In this document: positions 1 through 6,263 of the stretch, in pieces
How the letters are laid out: the number at the start of each line of letters is the position of its first letter
Numbering within the stretch: the stretch's first letter is position 1
Assembly (NCBI GenBank): GCA_964587515.1
Contig: CAZPMO010000172.1
Location: forward strand, 1-10,541
Direction: 5' to 3'
DNA from: CAZPMO01 sp964587515
Lineage (GTDB): Bacteria > Pseudomonadota > Alphaproteobacteria > MPNO01
DNA length: 10,541 bases
The notes under the pieces: model-generated
The model's input: the letters and a program-made list of their open reading frames with translations, nothing else
What the model was told of the DNA's origin: nothing
The model's database searches: none
Made by a program: the position numbers and the translations under genes

Positions 1-19
1 AAGACGGGTGGGTAGCGGG

Positions 20-52
20 GATTTAAACCGGACACCAGTGGATCAGGTCCGG
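20..52 (-). terminator. Possible terminator downstream of the SnoaL-like gene
   Basis: On the minus strand an inverted repeat with arms CCGGAC and GTCCGG (28-33 and 47-52, 13-nt loop) is followed by TTTAAAT. A second small palindrome, AGGGGCACCCCT, lies at 71-82 directly behind the stop codon. Either could end the minus-strand transcript. The stems are short and the T-tract is weak, so this is tentative. I see no gene in bases 1-80. Confidence 0.3.
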
Positions 53-80
53 GATGACGGATTGGGTTTGAGGGGCACCC

Positions 81-485
81 CTAATTCACCGCGTCCGGCT
101 CCTCGCCCTCTTCCGGCAGCGGGACGGCGGCGGTGGGGCCGGCCTGGTGGTGGATCAGCTTCCAGATGCGGCCTTCGCGCACGAACACGTTGGTGGCGAC
201 AAGAAACTGGCCGTCGATCTCCTCGTAACAGATCACATAGCCGGTATCGCCGTGGGCGTACGCGGTCGCGTTGCGGCATTCGATTTCGAGCGATTCCGGA
301 TTGGCGATGATCGCCGCCCAGCTTTCCAGCACATCGTCGCGCTCGTCGATCACGCCCCAGCCGGGATGGATGCAGGTCACCGACGCGGTGCGCGACCACA
401 CCTCGTCCATGGCGTCCACGTCGCGGTCGGCGAAGGCGCGATAGAAGGCTTCGTTGGCGAACAGCAACGCCTGTCTGTCGGGCAT
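81..485 (-). CDS. SnoaL-like / NTF2-fold (DUF4440-type) protein
   Basis: A 134-residue cytoplasmic protein of the nuclear transport factor 2 superfamily. Members are small cone-shaped alpha+beta proteins acting as enzymes (isomerases, cyclases) or ligand-binding subunits, so the family does not fix a reaction. The sequence shows the usual order: an N-terminal helix (ANEAFYRAFADRDVDAMDEVW, about residues 10-30), the signature CIHPGWGV (about 38-45) with a following acidic/tryptophan helix (DVLESWAAII), and C-terminal beta strands ending in GRIWKLIHHQAGP. The length is normal for the family. I chose the ATG at 485 over one at 509 because AGGGAG lies 6 nt before it. It is the last gene of a minus-strand series behind the TauD-like dioxygenase, with its own candidate promoter. 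The link to tryptophan breakdown is positional only. The family call is firm; the function is unknown. Confidence 0.85.
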   Translation of the reverse strand: MPDRQALLFANEAFYRAFADRDVDAMDEVWSRTASVTCIHPGWGVIDERDDVLESWAAIIANPESLEIECRNATAYAHGDTGYVICYEEIDGQFLVATNVFVREGRIWKLIHHQAGPTAAVPLPEEGEEPDAVN

Positions 486-524
486 CGGAAACTCCCTCGA
501 TACGCGCATCTCAACCCACGCGCC

Positions 525-552
525 AATCTATTGGATCGCGCGCAGCGGTCAA
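525..552 (-). promoter_or_regulatory. Candidate sigma70-type promoter for the SnoaL-like gene
   Basis: On the minus strand TTGACC (552-547) and TAGATT (530-525) are separated by 16 nt and lie about 40 nt before the ATG at 485. Both boxes match the housekeeping consensus at four or five positions. This suggests the small gene can be transcribed separately from the dioxygenase upstream. It is a consensus match only. Confidence 0.4.
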
Positions 553-565
553 GCGGATGCGTGGC

Positions 566-592
566 GGGGAATTTATCTTATTGGGGAATTTA
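566..592. repeat. 10-bp direct repeat at the end of the dioxygenase gene
   Basis: GGGGAATTTA occurs at 566-575 and again at 583-592, 17 bp apart. The second copy contains the stop codon (TAA on the minus strand) of the TauD-like gene. It may be a slippage product or a pair of protein-binding half-sites; nothing further distinguishes these. Confidence 0.5.
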
Positions 593-1684
593 CTCGGGGA
601 TGAGCGGCGTCGACAGCTCCATGTCCTCGACGATGATGCCGGCCGGACGCTGGCCCGGCTTCAGCCCCACATAGCGTTCCAGCACCGCGTCCGACAGCGG
701 CCGCCCGTCCGGCGTCGCGAGCCAGAAGCGCAGCAGATGCCGCTTGCCCTCTTCCTCGTCCGGGTCCTCGTAGGCGAGGCGCGCATGCACCGTGACATGG
801 TTGTGCAGGAAGATGATATTGCCCGGCTCCTGACGGAGTTCCAGGCGCAGCTCCTCGGCCAACGTATCGATCATGTCGAGCGCCTCGATCTGGGCCTCGG
901 TGAAGCGCGGCAACTCCTCGAAGCGCTGCGCCGAACGGATATAGTAGTTCTGCCAGCCGCACGAGAAATATCCCTCGGCGAAATTGAAGACCGGCAGTTC
1001 GAACCACGGATCCTTGCCCGGCGGAATCTCGTTGCGGCGGTCTCGGTACCAGGGCTTGCACAGCTCGGCCACCAGATCGGGGCGGCGGCGCAGCATTTCG
1101 TTGTAGATGGCGACGGTGCTGGCGAGCTTGTTGCCGCCGCCCGACGCCGCCTGGGTAAGGCAGAGCAACACCACGATGTCGCAGGAATCGGAGTGGTAAT
1201 CGAGTTGTGCGCTCGTATGGTAGCCGCGGGAGGACGTCGATTTCGTGCGGTCCGAGCCCACCAGATCATAGACGTGGCCGAGCAGATGGCCCTTGTAGTT
1301 CTGCGAGACCGGGTCGCCGACGCGGATCGCCAGGCCCCAGTAGATCTTCGCCATCTGCTCGATCGAATAGCGCTCGACCGGCAGGCCGGTGATCTGCGCC
1401 AGGCCGCACCCGTCGATGATCTGCGCCTTCACCTGTGCGAGGCGCGAATCCAGCGTCGGCAACGGGAAGTCCTCATCCGTGATGTCCTTGATTTCCATGC
1501 CGCGCGCCTCGACATGGGCCAGCGCCGCCTCGATCTCGGCGATTTCCGCCGCGCTCAGCGGGAAGACCCAGTCGTCGCGGCGCGATAGCTCGGCGCCCGT
1601 CCAGTCGGCGGGATCGATCACCGGGCGCATGGCCTCGGCGGGTTCGCGCGCGGCGGTCGAAAGTACGATTGAATCATCGGGCAT
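590..1684 (-). CDS. TauD/TfdA-family Fe(II)/2-oxoglutarate-dependent dioxygenase
   Basis: A 364-residue soluble oxygenase that should couple decarboxylation of 2-oxoglutarate to oxidation of an unknown substrate at a non-haem iron. The iron triad is visible: H164 and D166 in LDYHSDSCD, and the distal histidine H300 in NHVTVHA. R319 in KRHLLRFWL corresponds to the TauD arginine that binds the 2-oxoglutarate carboxylate. A helix followed by DEDFPLPTL (about 71-79) and GLAQITGLPVERYS (about 94-107) form the N-terminal part. At 364 residues it is longer than taurine dioxygenase (about 280), with an extra N-terminal segment and a C-terminal tail, resembling the long TauD-like proteins of fungi and some bacteria rather than true TauD. 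AAGG lies about 10 nt before the ATG. It follows kynA by 93 nt on the same strand, so it may act on a tryptophan or kynurenine derivative, but that is inferred from position. A taurine or sulfonate role is not supported by any neighbour. Confidence 0.9.
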   Translation of the reverse strand: MPDDSIVLSTAAREPAEAMRPVIDPADWTGAELSRRDDWVFPLSAAEIAEIEAALAHVEARGMEIKDITDEDFPLPTLDSRLAQVKAQIIDGCGLAQITGLPVERYSIEQMAKIYWGLAIRVGDPVSQNYKGHLLGHVYDLVGSDRTKSTSSRGYHTSAQLDYHSDSCDIVVLLCLTQAASGGGNKLASTVAIYNEMLRRRPDLVAELCKPWYRDRRNEIPPGKDPWFELPVFNFAEGYFSCGWQNYYIRSAQRFEELPRFTEAQIEALDMIDTLAEELRLELRQEPGNIIFLHNHVTVHARLAYEDPDEEEGKRHLLRFWLATPDGRPLSDAVLERYVGLKPGQRPAGIIVEDMELSTPLIPE

Positions 1685-1741
1685 GGCGGCGGGACCTTAT
1701 ATTTTGATTTTGTTTCGGACCGGATTATGCGCCATTCGGCC

Positions 1742-1772
1742 CCGGCGAAGTAGCGGCAATTTGTCGCCGGGT
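1742..1772 (-). other. Hairpin between kynA and the dioxygenase gene
   Basis: CCCGGCGA and TCGCCGGG form an 8-bp perfect stem with a 15-nt loop, 6 nt after the kynA stop codon. No T-run follows on the minus strand, so it is a poor intrinsic terminator. It could protect the kynUA mRNA 3' end or weaken read-through into the dioxygenase gene. Confidence 0.35.
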
Positions 1773-1777
1773 TAACC

Positions 1778-2617
1778 TTACAGGTTTGTGCGCACGTCCC
1801 AGAGCTCCGGGAAGAAACGGATGTCGAGGGCCTTTCGGAGATAACCCACGCCGGCGGTGCCGCCGGTGCCGCGCTTGTGTCCGATCACGCGTTCGACCGT
1901 GGTGAGATGGCGAAAGCGCCATTGCTGGAACCAGTCCTCCACGTTGACCAGCTCCTCGGCAAGCTCGTAAAGATCCCAGTGCTTGTCGGTGTTGCCGTAA
2001 ATCTCGAGCCAGGCGTCGCGCACGCTGGGCCGGCTGACATAGGGGGCGCTCCAGTCTCGTTCGACCGCCTCGGGCGCGAGATCGAAACCGCGCCGGCCGA
2101 GCAGCCGGATCGCGGCGTCATAGAGGCTGGGCGCGTTCAGCGCCGCGTCGAGCCGGGCGTGAATTTCCGGCCGGTCGGCGTGCGGCGCCAGCATGGCGGG
2201 GTTCTTGTTGCCCAGCATGAACTCGATCATGCGGTACTGATGCGACTGAAACCCCGATGAATGACCCAGCAGGTCGCGGAAGGTCAGGTAGTCGGCCGGG
2301 GTCATGGTGGACAGCACGTCCCACGACTGGATCAGCTGGGTCTGGATGCGCGAGACCCGCGCCAGCATCTTGAACGCCGGGCGGATGTCGCCGGCCTCCA
2401 AAATCGCGACCGCGGCGCCGAGCTCGTGCAGCACCAGCTTCATCCACAGCTCCGTAGCCTGATGGATGATCACGAACAGCATCTCGTCGTGGCTTTCCGA
2501 CAGCGGTTTCTGGCACGCAAGAAGATCGTCGAGACCCAGATAATCGCCGTACGTCATGTCCTCGCGAAAATCGGTGTGCGTGCCCTCGGGCAGCTCTCCG
2601 GATCCGGTCTTGGCCAT
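1778..2617 (-). CDS. kynA: Tryptophan 2,3-dioxygenase
   Basis: A haem enzyme of the cytoplasm that inserts O2 into L-tryptophan to give N-formylkynurenine, the first step of the kynurenine pathway. The 279 residues match the family length. Residues aligned by motif to the characterised Xanthomonas and human enzymes are present: distal H52 in FVIIHQATELWMK, Y110 and R114 in the substrate-contacting segment, the family signature SGFQSHQYRMIEFMLGNKN (121-139), proximal haem ligand H237 in WRFRHLTTVERVIG, and T251 in the GTGGTAGVGYL loop that closes over tryptophan. AGGAG stands 6 nt before the ATG. The start lies 27 nt after the kynU stop, so the two are almost certainly one transcript. Nothing is truncated or missing. 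This identification is secure. Confidence 0.97.
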   Translation of the reverse strand: MAKTGSGELPEGTHTDFREDMTYGDYLGLDDLLACQKPLSESHDEMLFVIIHQATELWMKLVLHELGAAVAILEAGDIRPAFKMLARVSRIQTQLIQSWDVLSTMTPADYLTFRDLLGHSSGFQSHQYRMIEFMLGNKNPAMLAPHADRPEIHARLDAALNAPSLYDAAIRLLGRRGFDLAPEAVERDWSAPYVSRPSVRDAWLEIYGNTDKHWDLYELAEELVNVEDWFQQWRFRHLTTVERVIGHKRGTGGTAGVGYLRKALDIRFFPELWDVRTNL

Positions 2618-2644
2618 TGGCGTTCTCCTCTCGCGAAGCGGGAT

Positions 2645-3904
2645 TCAGGTGACCGCGGCGCGGGCGTGGAATTCCGGGCGGTCCCAGCCGCGGTTCTCCA
2701 GCACGTCGCGCAGATGCTCTACCGCGTCCCACACATCCACATGGCGCAGATAAAGCGGCGCGAAGCCGAAGCGCATGATATCGGGGGCCCGGAAATCGCC
2801 GATCACGCCGCGCGCGATCAGTGCCTGGACGATGGGATAACCGTCCGCGTGGCGCAGCGAGACCTGGCTGCCGCGCCGCGCATCCTCGCGCGGCGTGTCG
2901 ACGATTATATCGAAAGCGCCGCAGCGCTCGGCGACCAGCGTCATGAAGACGCCGGTCAGCGCCAGCGATTTCTCACGCAAGCCGCCCGCGTCGGCCTCCA
3001 GAATCAGATCGACGCCGACCTCGAGCGCCGCCAGGCCGAGGATCGCGGGCGTGCCGCAGAGCGTGCGCAAGATGCCGGGCGCCGGGCGGTAATCGCCCTC
3101 GAAATCGAACGGCGCGGCGTGCCCCATCCAGCCGGTCAGCGGCTGGCTGAGCGCGTCGTGATGGCGGGCGGCGACGAACAGGAAAGCCGGCGCGCCGGGC
3201 CCGCCATTGAGATATTTATAGCCGCAACCCACCGCGAAATCGGCCCCATCCGCTCCATTTGGGCCGTTGAGATCGACCGGCACGGCGCCGGCCGAATGCG
3301 ACAGATCCCACAGCATCAGCGCGCCGGAATCGTGCGCCGCCCGGGTGATCGCCGCCATGTCGTGCATCGCGCCGGTCTGGTAATTCACATGGGTCAGCAT
3401 CACCACCGCGACGTCGTCGTCGATGGCGTCCGCGATTTCGGCGCCCGGCGCCCGGCGGAGTTCGCGCCCCAGGAGTCCGGCCACCCCCTGGGCGATATAG
3501 AGATCGGTGGGGAAATTAATTTCCTCGGTGAGGATCGCGCCTCGGTCGGGCTTCAGCGCCAGCGCGGCCGACAGCAGCTTGAACAGGTTCACCGACGTGG
3601 AATCGGCGGCCGCGACCTCGCCGGGCGCGGCCCCGATCAGCCGCGCGATCTTGTCGCCGATCCGCCCCGGCATCTCGATCCAGCCATGGGTGTTCCAGCT
3701 GCGGATCAGATCGTCGCCCCATTCGCGGCGGAGCACCGCCTCGAGCCGGTCCGGCGTGGCTTTGGGCAGCGCGCCCAGCGAATTGCCGTCGAGATAGATC
3801 ACGCCGTCGGGCAGCGCGAAGGCCTCGCGTCTGCCGGCCAGCGGGTCGGCGGCGTCGCGCCGGGCCAGCGCCGCGCGCGTTAATGTTCCGGATTTGGCCC
3901 CCAT
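2645..3904 (-). CDS. kynU: Kynureninase
   Basis: A PLP-dependent hydrolase that cleaves L-kynurenine to anthranilate and L-alanine. From the ATG at 3904 it has 419 residues, normal for the family. Visible landmarks are IYLDGNSLGALP (36-47), the phosphate-binding DSTSVNLFKL (101-110), the FPTD loop (131-134), D200 and H203 in LWDLSHSAGA, the Schiff-base lysine K230 in GCGYKYLNGGPGAP, W259 in TGWMGH, and the C-terminal RFGFAPLY segment. It is the first gene of the minus-strand cluster. The start is odd: AGGAGG (3934-3929) is 24 nt before the in-frame ATG but only 13 nt before an out-of-frame ATG at 3915, because an 11-bp tandem duplication has inserted a second copy of the start region. Homologues begin close to the ADPLAGRREAFALP segment, which agrees with 3904. 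N-formylkynurenine must be hydrolysed by a formamidase encoded elsewhere. Confidence 0.96.
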   Translation of the reverse strand: MGAKSGTLTRAALARRDAADPLAGRREAFALPDGVIYLDGNSLGALPKATPDRLEAVLRREWGDDLIRSWNTHGWIEMPGRIGDKIARLIGAAPGEVAAADSTSVNLFKLLSAALALKPDRGAILTEEINFPTDLYIAQGVAGLLGRELRRAPGAEIADAIDDDVAVVMLTHVNYQTGAMHDMAAITRAAHDSGALMLWDLSHSAGAVPVDLNGPNGADGADFAVGCGYKYLNGGPGAPAFLFVAARHHDALSQPLTGWMGHAAPFDFEGDYRPAPGILRTLCGTPAILGLAALEVGVDLILEADAGGLREKSLALTGVFMTLVAERCGAFDIIVDTPREDARRGSQVSLRHADGYPIVQALIARGVIGDFRAPDIMRFGFAPLYLRHVDVWDAVEHLRDVLENRGWDRPEFHARAAVT

Positions 3905-3917
3905 GCGGCCCCCATGC
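3896..3917. repeat. 11-bp tandem duplication over the kynU start codon
   Basis: The unit GGCCCCCATGC (plus strand) is present twice, 3896-3906 and 3907-3917. On the coding strand each copy contains an ATG (3915 and 3904), and 11 is not a multiple of three, so only the second ATG is in the kynU frame. The first opens an 11-codon frame ending at 3880. Confidence 0.8.
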
Positions 3918-3957
3918 GGAGAAGAATTCCTCCTCGGGCGGGGAGTATCGCCGGTTT

Positions 3958-3997
3958 TGGCGCGCCGCGCCACAATTGCGCCAAGAACGCGCCACAA
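3958..3997. promoter_or_regulatory. Phased GCGCCA repeat array, probable operator of the kyn cluster
   Basis: A perfect palindrome TGGCGCGCCGCGCCA (3958-3972) is continued by two further GCGCCA elements, giving GCGCCA at 3967, 3978 and 3989, exactly 11 bp apart. The longer word CGCGCCACAA occurs at 3966 and 3988, 22 bp apart. One-turn phasing on a single DNA face is typical of oligomeric regulators. The array lies in the divergent region between kynU and the lipoprotein gene, about 25 bp upstream of the kynU ribosome-binding site. Kyn operons are often controlled by an Lrp/AsnC-type KynR, but no regulator gene is in the window, so the binding protein is unknown. Confidence 0.5.
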
Positions 3998-4080
3998 AAT
4001 GACCTTTTGCGGGTCCTAATCGCGCCCAAAAGCCCGGGCACATTGCACGCACTGGGATTGGCCAGTGGAAGGATCCGACC

Positions 4081-5007
4081 ATGCGTATTCCCACGATTCT
4101 CGCGATTTTCGCCATTTCAGCGGCCGCCCTGGGCGGCTGCAGCCTGCGCTATGACCAGGCGATGGAGCTGGAGCCCAAGGGCTCCGCCTTCGATAAGGCC
4201 CTGTATGCCGGTTATTTACAGATGGCCCGGGCCGAGCTCGACGAGCTCGATCTCGACGATACCGACAAATTCGCCGATCGCGCCGCGCGCGCCGCCTCGG
4301 GCCGCGCGCCCGCGCCCGAGAAGCTGACCGCCCGCGCCCTGCCCGCCCATAAGACCGGCGATCTCGGCGCCGCGCGGGTGAAGCTGGTGAAGGCGCTGGC
4401 CGGCGGCGCGGCAAAGCGCCATCCCGCCGACGCGGCCCGGGCCCAGCTTCGCTTCGACTGCTGGATGCAGGAGCAGGAAGAGAATTTCCAGCCCGACGAC
4501 ATCGTGCAATGCCGCACCGGCTTCTTCGCGGCGCTCGAAAAAATCGGCTCACCGTCGCACGCCGCGGTCCGGCCGGCCACGACCACGGGCCCCCGCGCCG
4601 GTCTGCGCCCGGCCTCGGCCCCCGCGCCGACCCGCGCCGAGGCGAAGGCGGGTTATGTGGTGCTGTTCGATTTCAACAAGTCCGGCATGGGCGCCGACGC
4701 GCGCCGCATCGTGGAGACCGCCATCAAGACCGCCAAGCGCCTGGGCGCCGCCGCGATCCGCATCTCCGGCCACGCCGACCGGGCCGGCGGGCGCGCCTAT
4801 AACAAGGGCCTCAGCAAGCGCCGCGCCGAGGCCATCGCCACCGCCCTGATCCGCGCCGGCATCAAGAAGGAGAAGATCCGCGTCGAGGCCTTCGGCGAGG
4901 ACAAGCCCGCCGTGCAGACCCCCGACGGCATGCGCGAACCCCGCAACCGCCGCGTCGAAATCGGCATCGACACCACCCCGCCCCGCACCGCGCAGCGCCA
5001 GCGCTGA
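4081..5007 (+). CDS. OmpA-family outer-membrane lipoprotein
   Basis: A 308-residue predicted lipoprotein linking the outer membrane to peptidoglycan. The signal peptide ends in the lipobox LGGC with acylated Cys20. An alpha-helical region follows (about 25-155) containing FDCWMQEQEENFQPDD (125-140) and a nearby CR (144-145), a combination I associate with alphaproteobacterial OmpA-type lipoproteins. Then comes a Pro/Ala-rich linker (about 160-188) and a C-terminal OmpA domain (about 192-297). This has YVVLFDFNKS, GHADRAG with D233, the YNKGLSKRRAEA helix with R248, and NRRVEIGI. D233 and R248 correspond by spacing to the Asp/Arg pair that holds meso-diaminopimelate in Acinetobacter OmpA. GGAAGGA is 8 nt before the ATG. 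It is divergent from kynU and functionally unrelated to it. It is not the canonical Pal of a tol operon, since no tol genes adjoin. Confidence 0.92.
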   Translation: MRIPTILAIFAISAAALGGCSLRYDQAMELEPKGSAFDKALYAGYLQMARAELDELDLDDTDKFADRAARAASGRAPAPEKLTARALPAHKTGDLGAARVKLVKALAGGAAKRHPADAARAQLRFDCWMQEQEENFQPDDIVQCRTGFFAALEKIGSPSHAAVRPATTTGPRAGLRPASAPAPTRAEAKAGYVVLFDFNKSGMGADARRIVETAIKTAKRLGAAAIRISGHADRAGGRAYNKGLSKRRAEAIATALIRAGIKKEKIRVEAFGEDKPAVQTPDGMREPRNRRVEIGIDTTPPRTAQRQR

Positions 5008-5028
5008 GGGGACACCAGCTCGTCGCTG

Positions 5029-5051
5029 CCGCCCGGACCGTCACCGGGCGG
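5029..5051 (+). terminator. GC-rich hairpin after the OmpA-like gene
   Basis: CCGCCCGG and CCGGGCGG form a perfect 8-bp stem with a 7-nt loop, 22 nt beyond the stop codon. Only a broken T-tract (GGTTGTTTCG, about 17 nt on) follows, so termination would be inefficient or need another factor. It also marks the last GC-rich segment before the composition drops. Confidence 0.45.
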
Positions 5052-5124
5052 TGGGCGGTGGGGCGCGGTTGTTTCGTGATTTCACGTTCTCTCGATTATC
5101 GGCCAGTATGGTCCCGGCGCGTTT

Positions 5125-5958
5125 CTATTTCACCCGTTTGCCACGACCGCGCTTCGGAGCGCAATATTTGTTTCCGTCGATCCAATTGAATCCGAAGAAC
5201 TGGCTCCCAAGGTCGCAAAGACGAACGGGATCTTCCTTGACCTCCACCCGAAGCGCGTCGGGAAATTTCCGCGAATAGGCTTTCACCATTGTCCGGGCCA
5301 TTTCGAATTTCCGATCGCACCGGGAATAATAATGCAGATAGCAGTTTCGATGATTGTCACAGTAAAAACCGAATAACGCCGTCTCCGGATATTTTTTCTT
5401 TCCATATGCGAGAAAATTATCCAACATTTTTCCCCTTAAATCTCGTCGATGTGTGGGGCCGGGTTGGGTCGTTTCCAAGCGGACAGTGCATTGCTCGCGG
5501 GTGAATTTCGGAACGCCGGGAAGAAAGATGAGTTTGGTCACTATTCCGGAAATCTGGATAGGTTGCCGCGAAACCGTGATGCTCGCCGTATTTCCATGCG
5601 ATGCGTTGAGCGCCTCCGCCATCTCTTCCGCGAACTCGAATCGTCGATCACAATGATCGACGAAATGTAGATAGAAGGATTTCGCGAGCCCACCCGCGAT
5701 ATCGAAGTCGGCGATACGGACCCCCTTCCTTGACGCGTATCGGGAAAGAAAGAATGGAAGATCGGTCGGCTTTCGTTCTTCCCGCCTGAGTTTCTTTGCG
5801 AGAGATTGAAGCCGCACCAAACATTCGCTTCGAATTTCGGACTGAGCGGTTTCCGACCAGGGCGTTCGCGTTTCGGCGCTCTCGGGTTGGGCGAAGCCAA
5901 CGAGGAACATGACGACCCAAGCCGTTAAGAATGGGGCGATGCGCGGCCCTGAAGTCAC
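5125..5958 (-). CDS. Unrecognised, probably exported protein with two copies of a 111-residue Cys-containing unit
   Basis: I do not recognise this family. From the GTG at 5958 it has 277 residues: a signal-peptide-like start (MTSGPR, then a hydrophobic segment IAPFLTAWVVMFLVGFA, cleavage likely after QPESA near residue 28), two tandem units (46-156 and 157-267) and a basic tail (PKRGRGKRVK). The units align almost without gaps at a period of 111: Cys46/Cys157 before a VRL strand, YLH-x4-CDR-[RK]-FE-x-A-x2-M at 96-113 and 207-224, and a proline-led segment PIQIS/PVRLC. The mature part has eight cysteines, three of them extra in unit 2, which fits disulfides in the periplasm. GC content is clearly below the flanking genes, suggesting transfer. 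The start is uncertain: the frame stays open to a GTG at 6027, and a TTG at 6012 has GAGGA about 5 nt before it, while the GTG at 5958 sits in a strong hairpin. No function can be assigned. Confidence 0.65.
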   Translation of the reverse strand: MTSGPRIAPFLTAWVVMFLVGFAQPESAETRTPWSETAQSEIRSECLVRLQSLAKKLRREERKPTDLPFFLSRYASRKGVRIADFDIAGGLAKSFYLHFVDHCDRRFEFAEEMAEALNASHGNTASITVSRQPIQISGIVTKLIFLPGVPKFTREQCTVRLETTQPGPTHRRDLRGKMLDNFLAYGKKKYPETALFGFYCDNHRNCYLHYYSRCDRKFEMARTMVKAYSRKFPDALRVEVKEDPVRLCDLGSQFFGFNWIDGNKYCAPKRGRGKRVK

Positions 5959-5968
5959 GCATCGCCCC
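5933..5968 (-). promoter_or_regulatory. Hairpin covering the proposed start codon of the duplicated-unit protein
   Basis: GGGGCGATGCG (5933-5943) and CGCATCGCCCC (5958-5968) are perfect 11-bp complements with a 14-nt loop. In the minus-strand mRNA one arm ends exactly at the first base of the GTG start at 5958 and covers the bases just upstream. It could lock translation from that codon, or it indicates that the true start lies further upstream at 6012 or 6027. Confidence 0.45.
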
Positions 5969-6036
5969 GATTTCGTTAAATCCGTGGGTAACGTGGATGC
6001 TGGTTGTATCAAGATTTCCTCATACACCCCGAGAGC

Positions 6037-6240
6037 TTAGACGATCACCCCGCCCTTGGGCACGAAAATTTGTAGATTCGGTCCCGGCGAATTGCCGTGA
6101 ACCGCCTGTTGCGGCGGAACCCAGACCCGAACTTCAAATCCGTGAGGATTGTCATAAGGCGGCGTGAATATTTCAGAATTACGGTGACAGGGAATTACGG
6201 TGACAGGAACCTTAGCTACCCAGGTTTCGGTTCCTGTCAT
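6037..6240 (-). CDS. Doubtful 67-residue ORF upstream of the duplicated-unit gene
   Basis: An open frame of 67 codons ending 9 nt before the alternative GTG start of the next gene at 6027, so it could be its operon partner. Its first third (VPVTVIPCHRNS) is translation of the tandem repeat at 6176-6207, and the start codon lies inside an inverted-repeat arm. No ribosome-binding site is close to the ATG. The remainder (FEVRVWVPPQQAVHGN and the C-terminal FVPKGGVIV) could be the tail of a gene whose 5' part was replaced by the repeat. I recognise no family. More likely a remnant or chance frame than a functional gene. Confidence 0.2.
   Translation of the reverse strand: MTGTETWVAKVPVTVIPCHRNSEIFTPPYDNPHGFEVRVWVPPQQAVHGNSPGPNLQIFVPKGGVIV
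6176..6207. repeat. Perfect 16-bp tandem repeat
   Basis: GAATTACGGTGACAGG occurs twice head to tail (6176-6191 and 6192-6207) without mismatch. It is part of the REP-like cluster that continues as an inverted repeat to 6254. Confidence 0.85.
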
Positions 6241-6254
6241 CGTAATTCGATGAC
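6192..6254. repeat. REP-like inverted repeat
   Basis: The arm GAATTACGGTGACAGGAACC (6192-6211) returns inverted at 6229-6248 with one mismatch and a 17-nt loop. Overlapping the right arm, GTCATCG-TAATT-CGATGAC (6236-6254) is a perfect small hairpin of its own. Tandem plus inverted copies of a short word are typical of REP elements mobilised by RAYT (Y1 tyrosine) transposases. No such transposase gene is in the window, so this would be a non-autonomous relic. Confidence 0.6.
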
Positions 6255-6263
6255 GGGGCTCCT

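Noticed and set aside
557..1588. Plus-strand open frame of 343 codons opposite the TauD-like gene
   Set aside because: Antisense to a gene with an intact iron-binding triad. The composition (RQ-rich, low complexity) is typical of a shadow frame.
2261..3883. Plus-strand open frame of 540 codons opposite kynU
   Set aside because: It lies antisense to kynU and part of kynA, which carry all catalytic residues. The translation is Arg/Gln/His-rich with no family motif, as expected of the opposite strand of GC-rich genes.
3880..3915. Classical Trp attenuator leader upstream of kynU
   Set aside because: Only one Trp codon, it overlaps the structural gene, and no terminator/antiterminator pair was seen. 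It is kept only as an overlapping mini-ORF.
6176..6207. Could the tandem 16-bp repeat be a small CRISPR array?
   Set aside because: The copies are directly abutting with no spacers, the unit is too short, and no cas genes are present.
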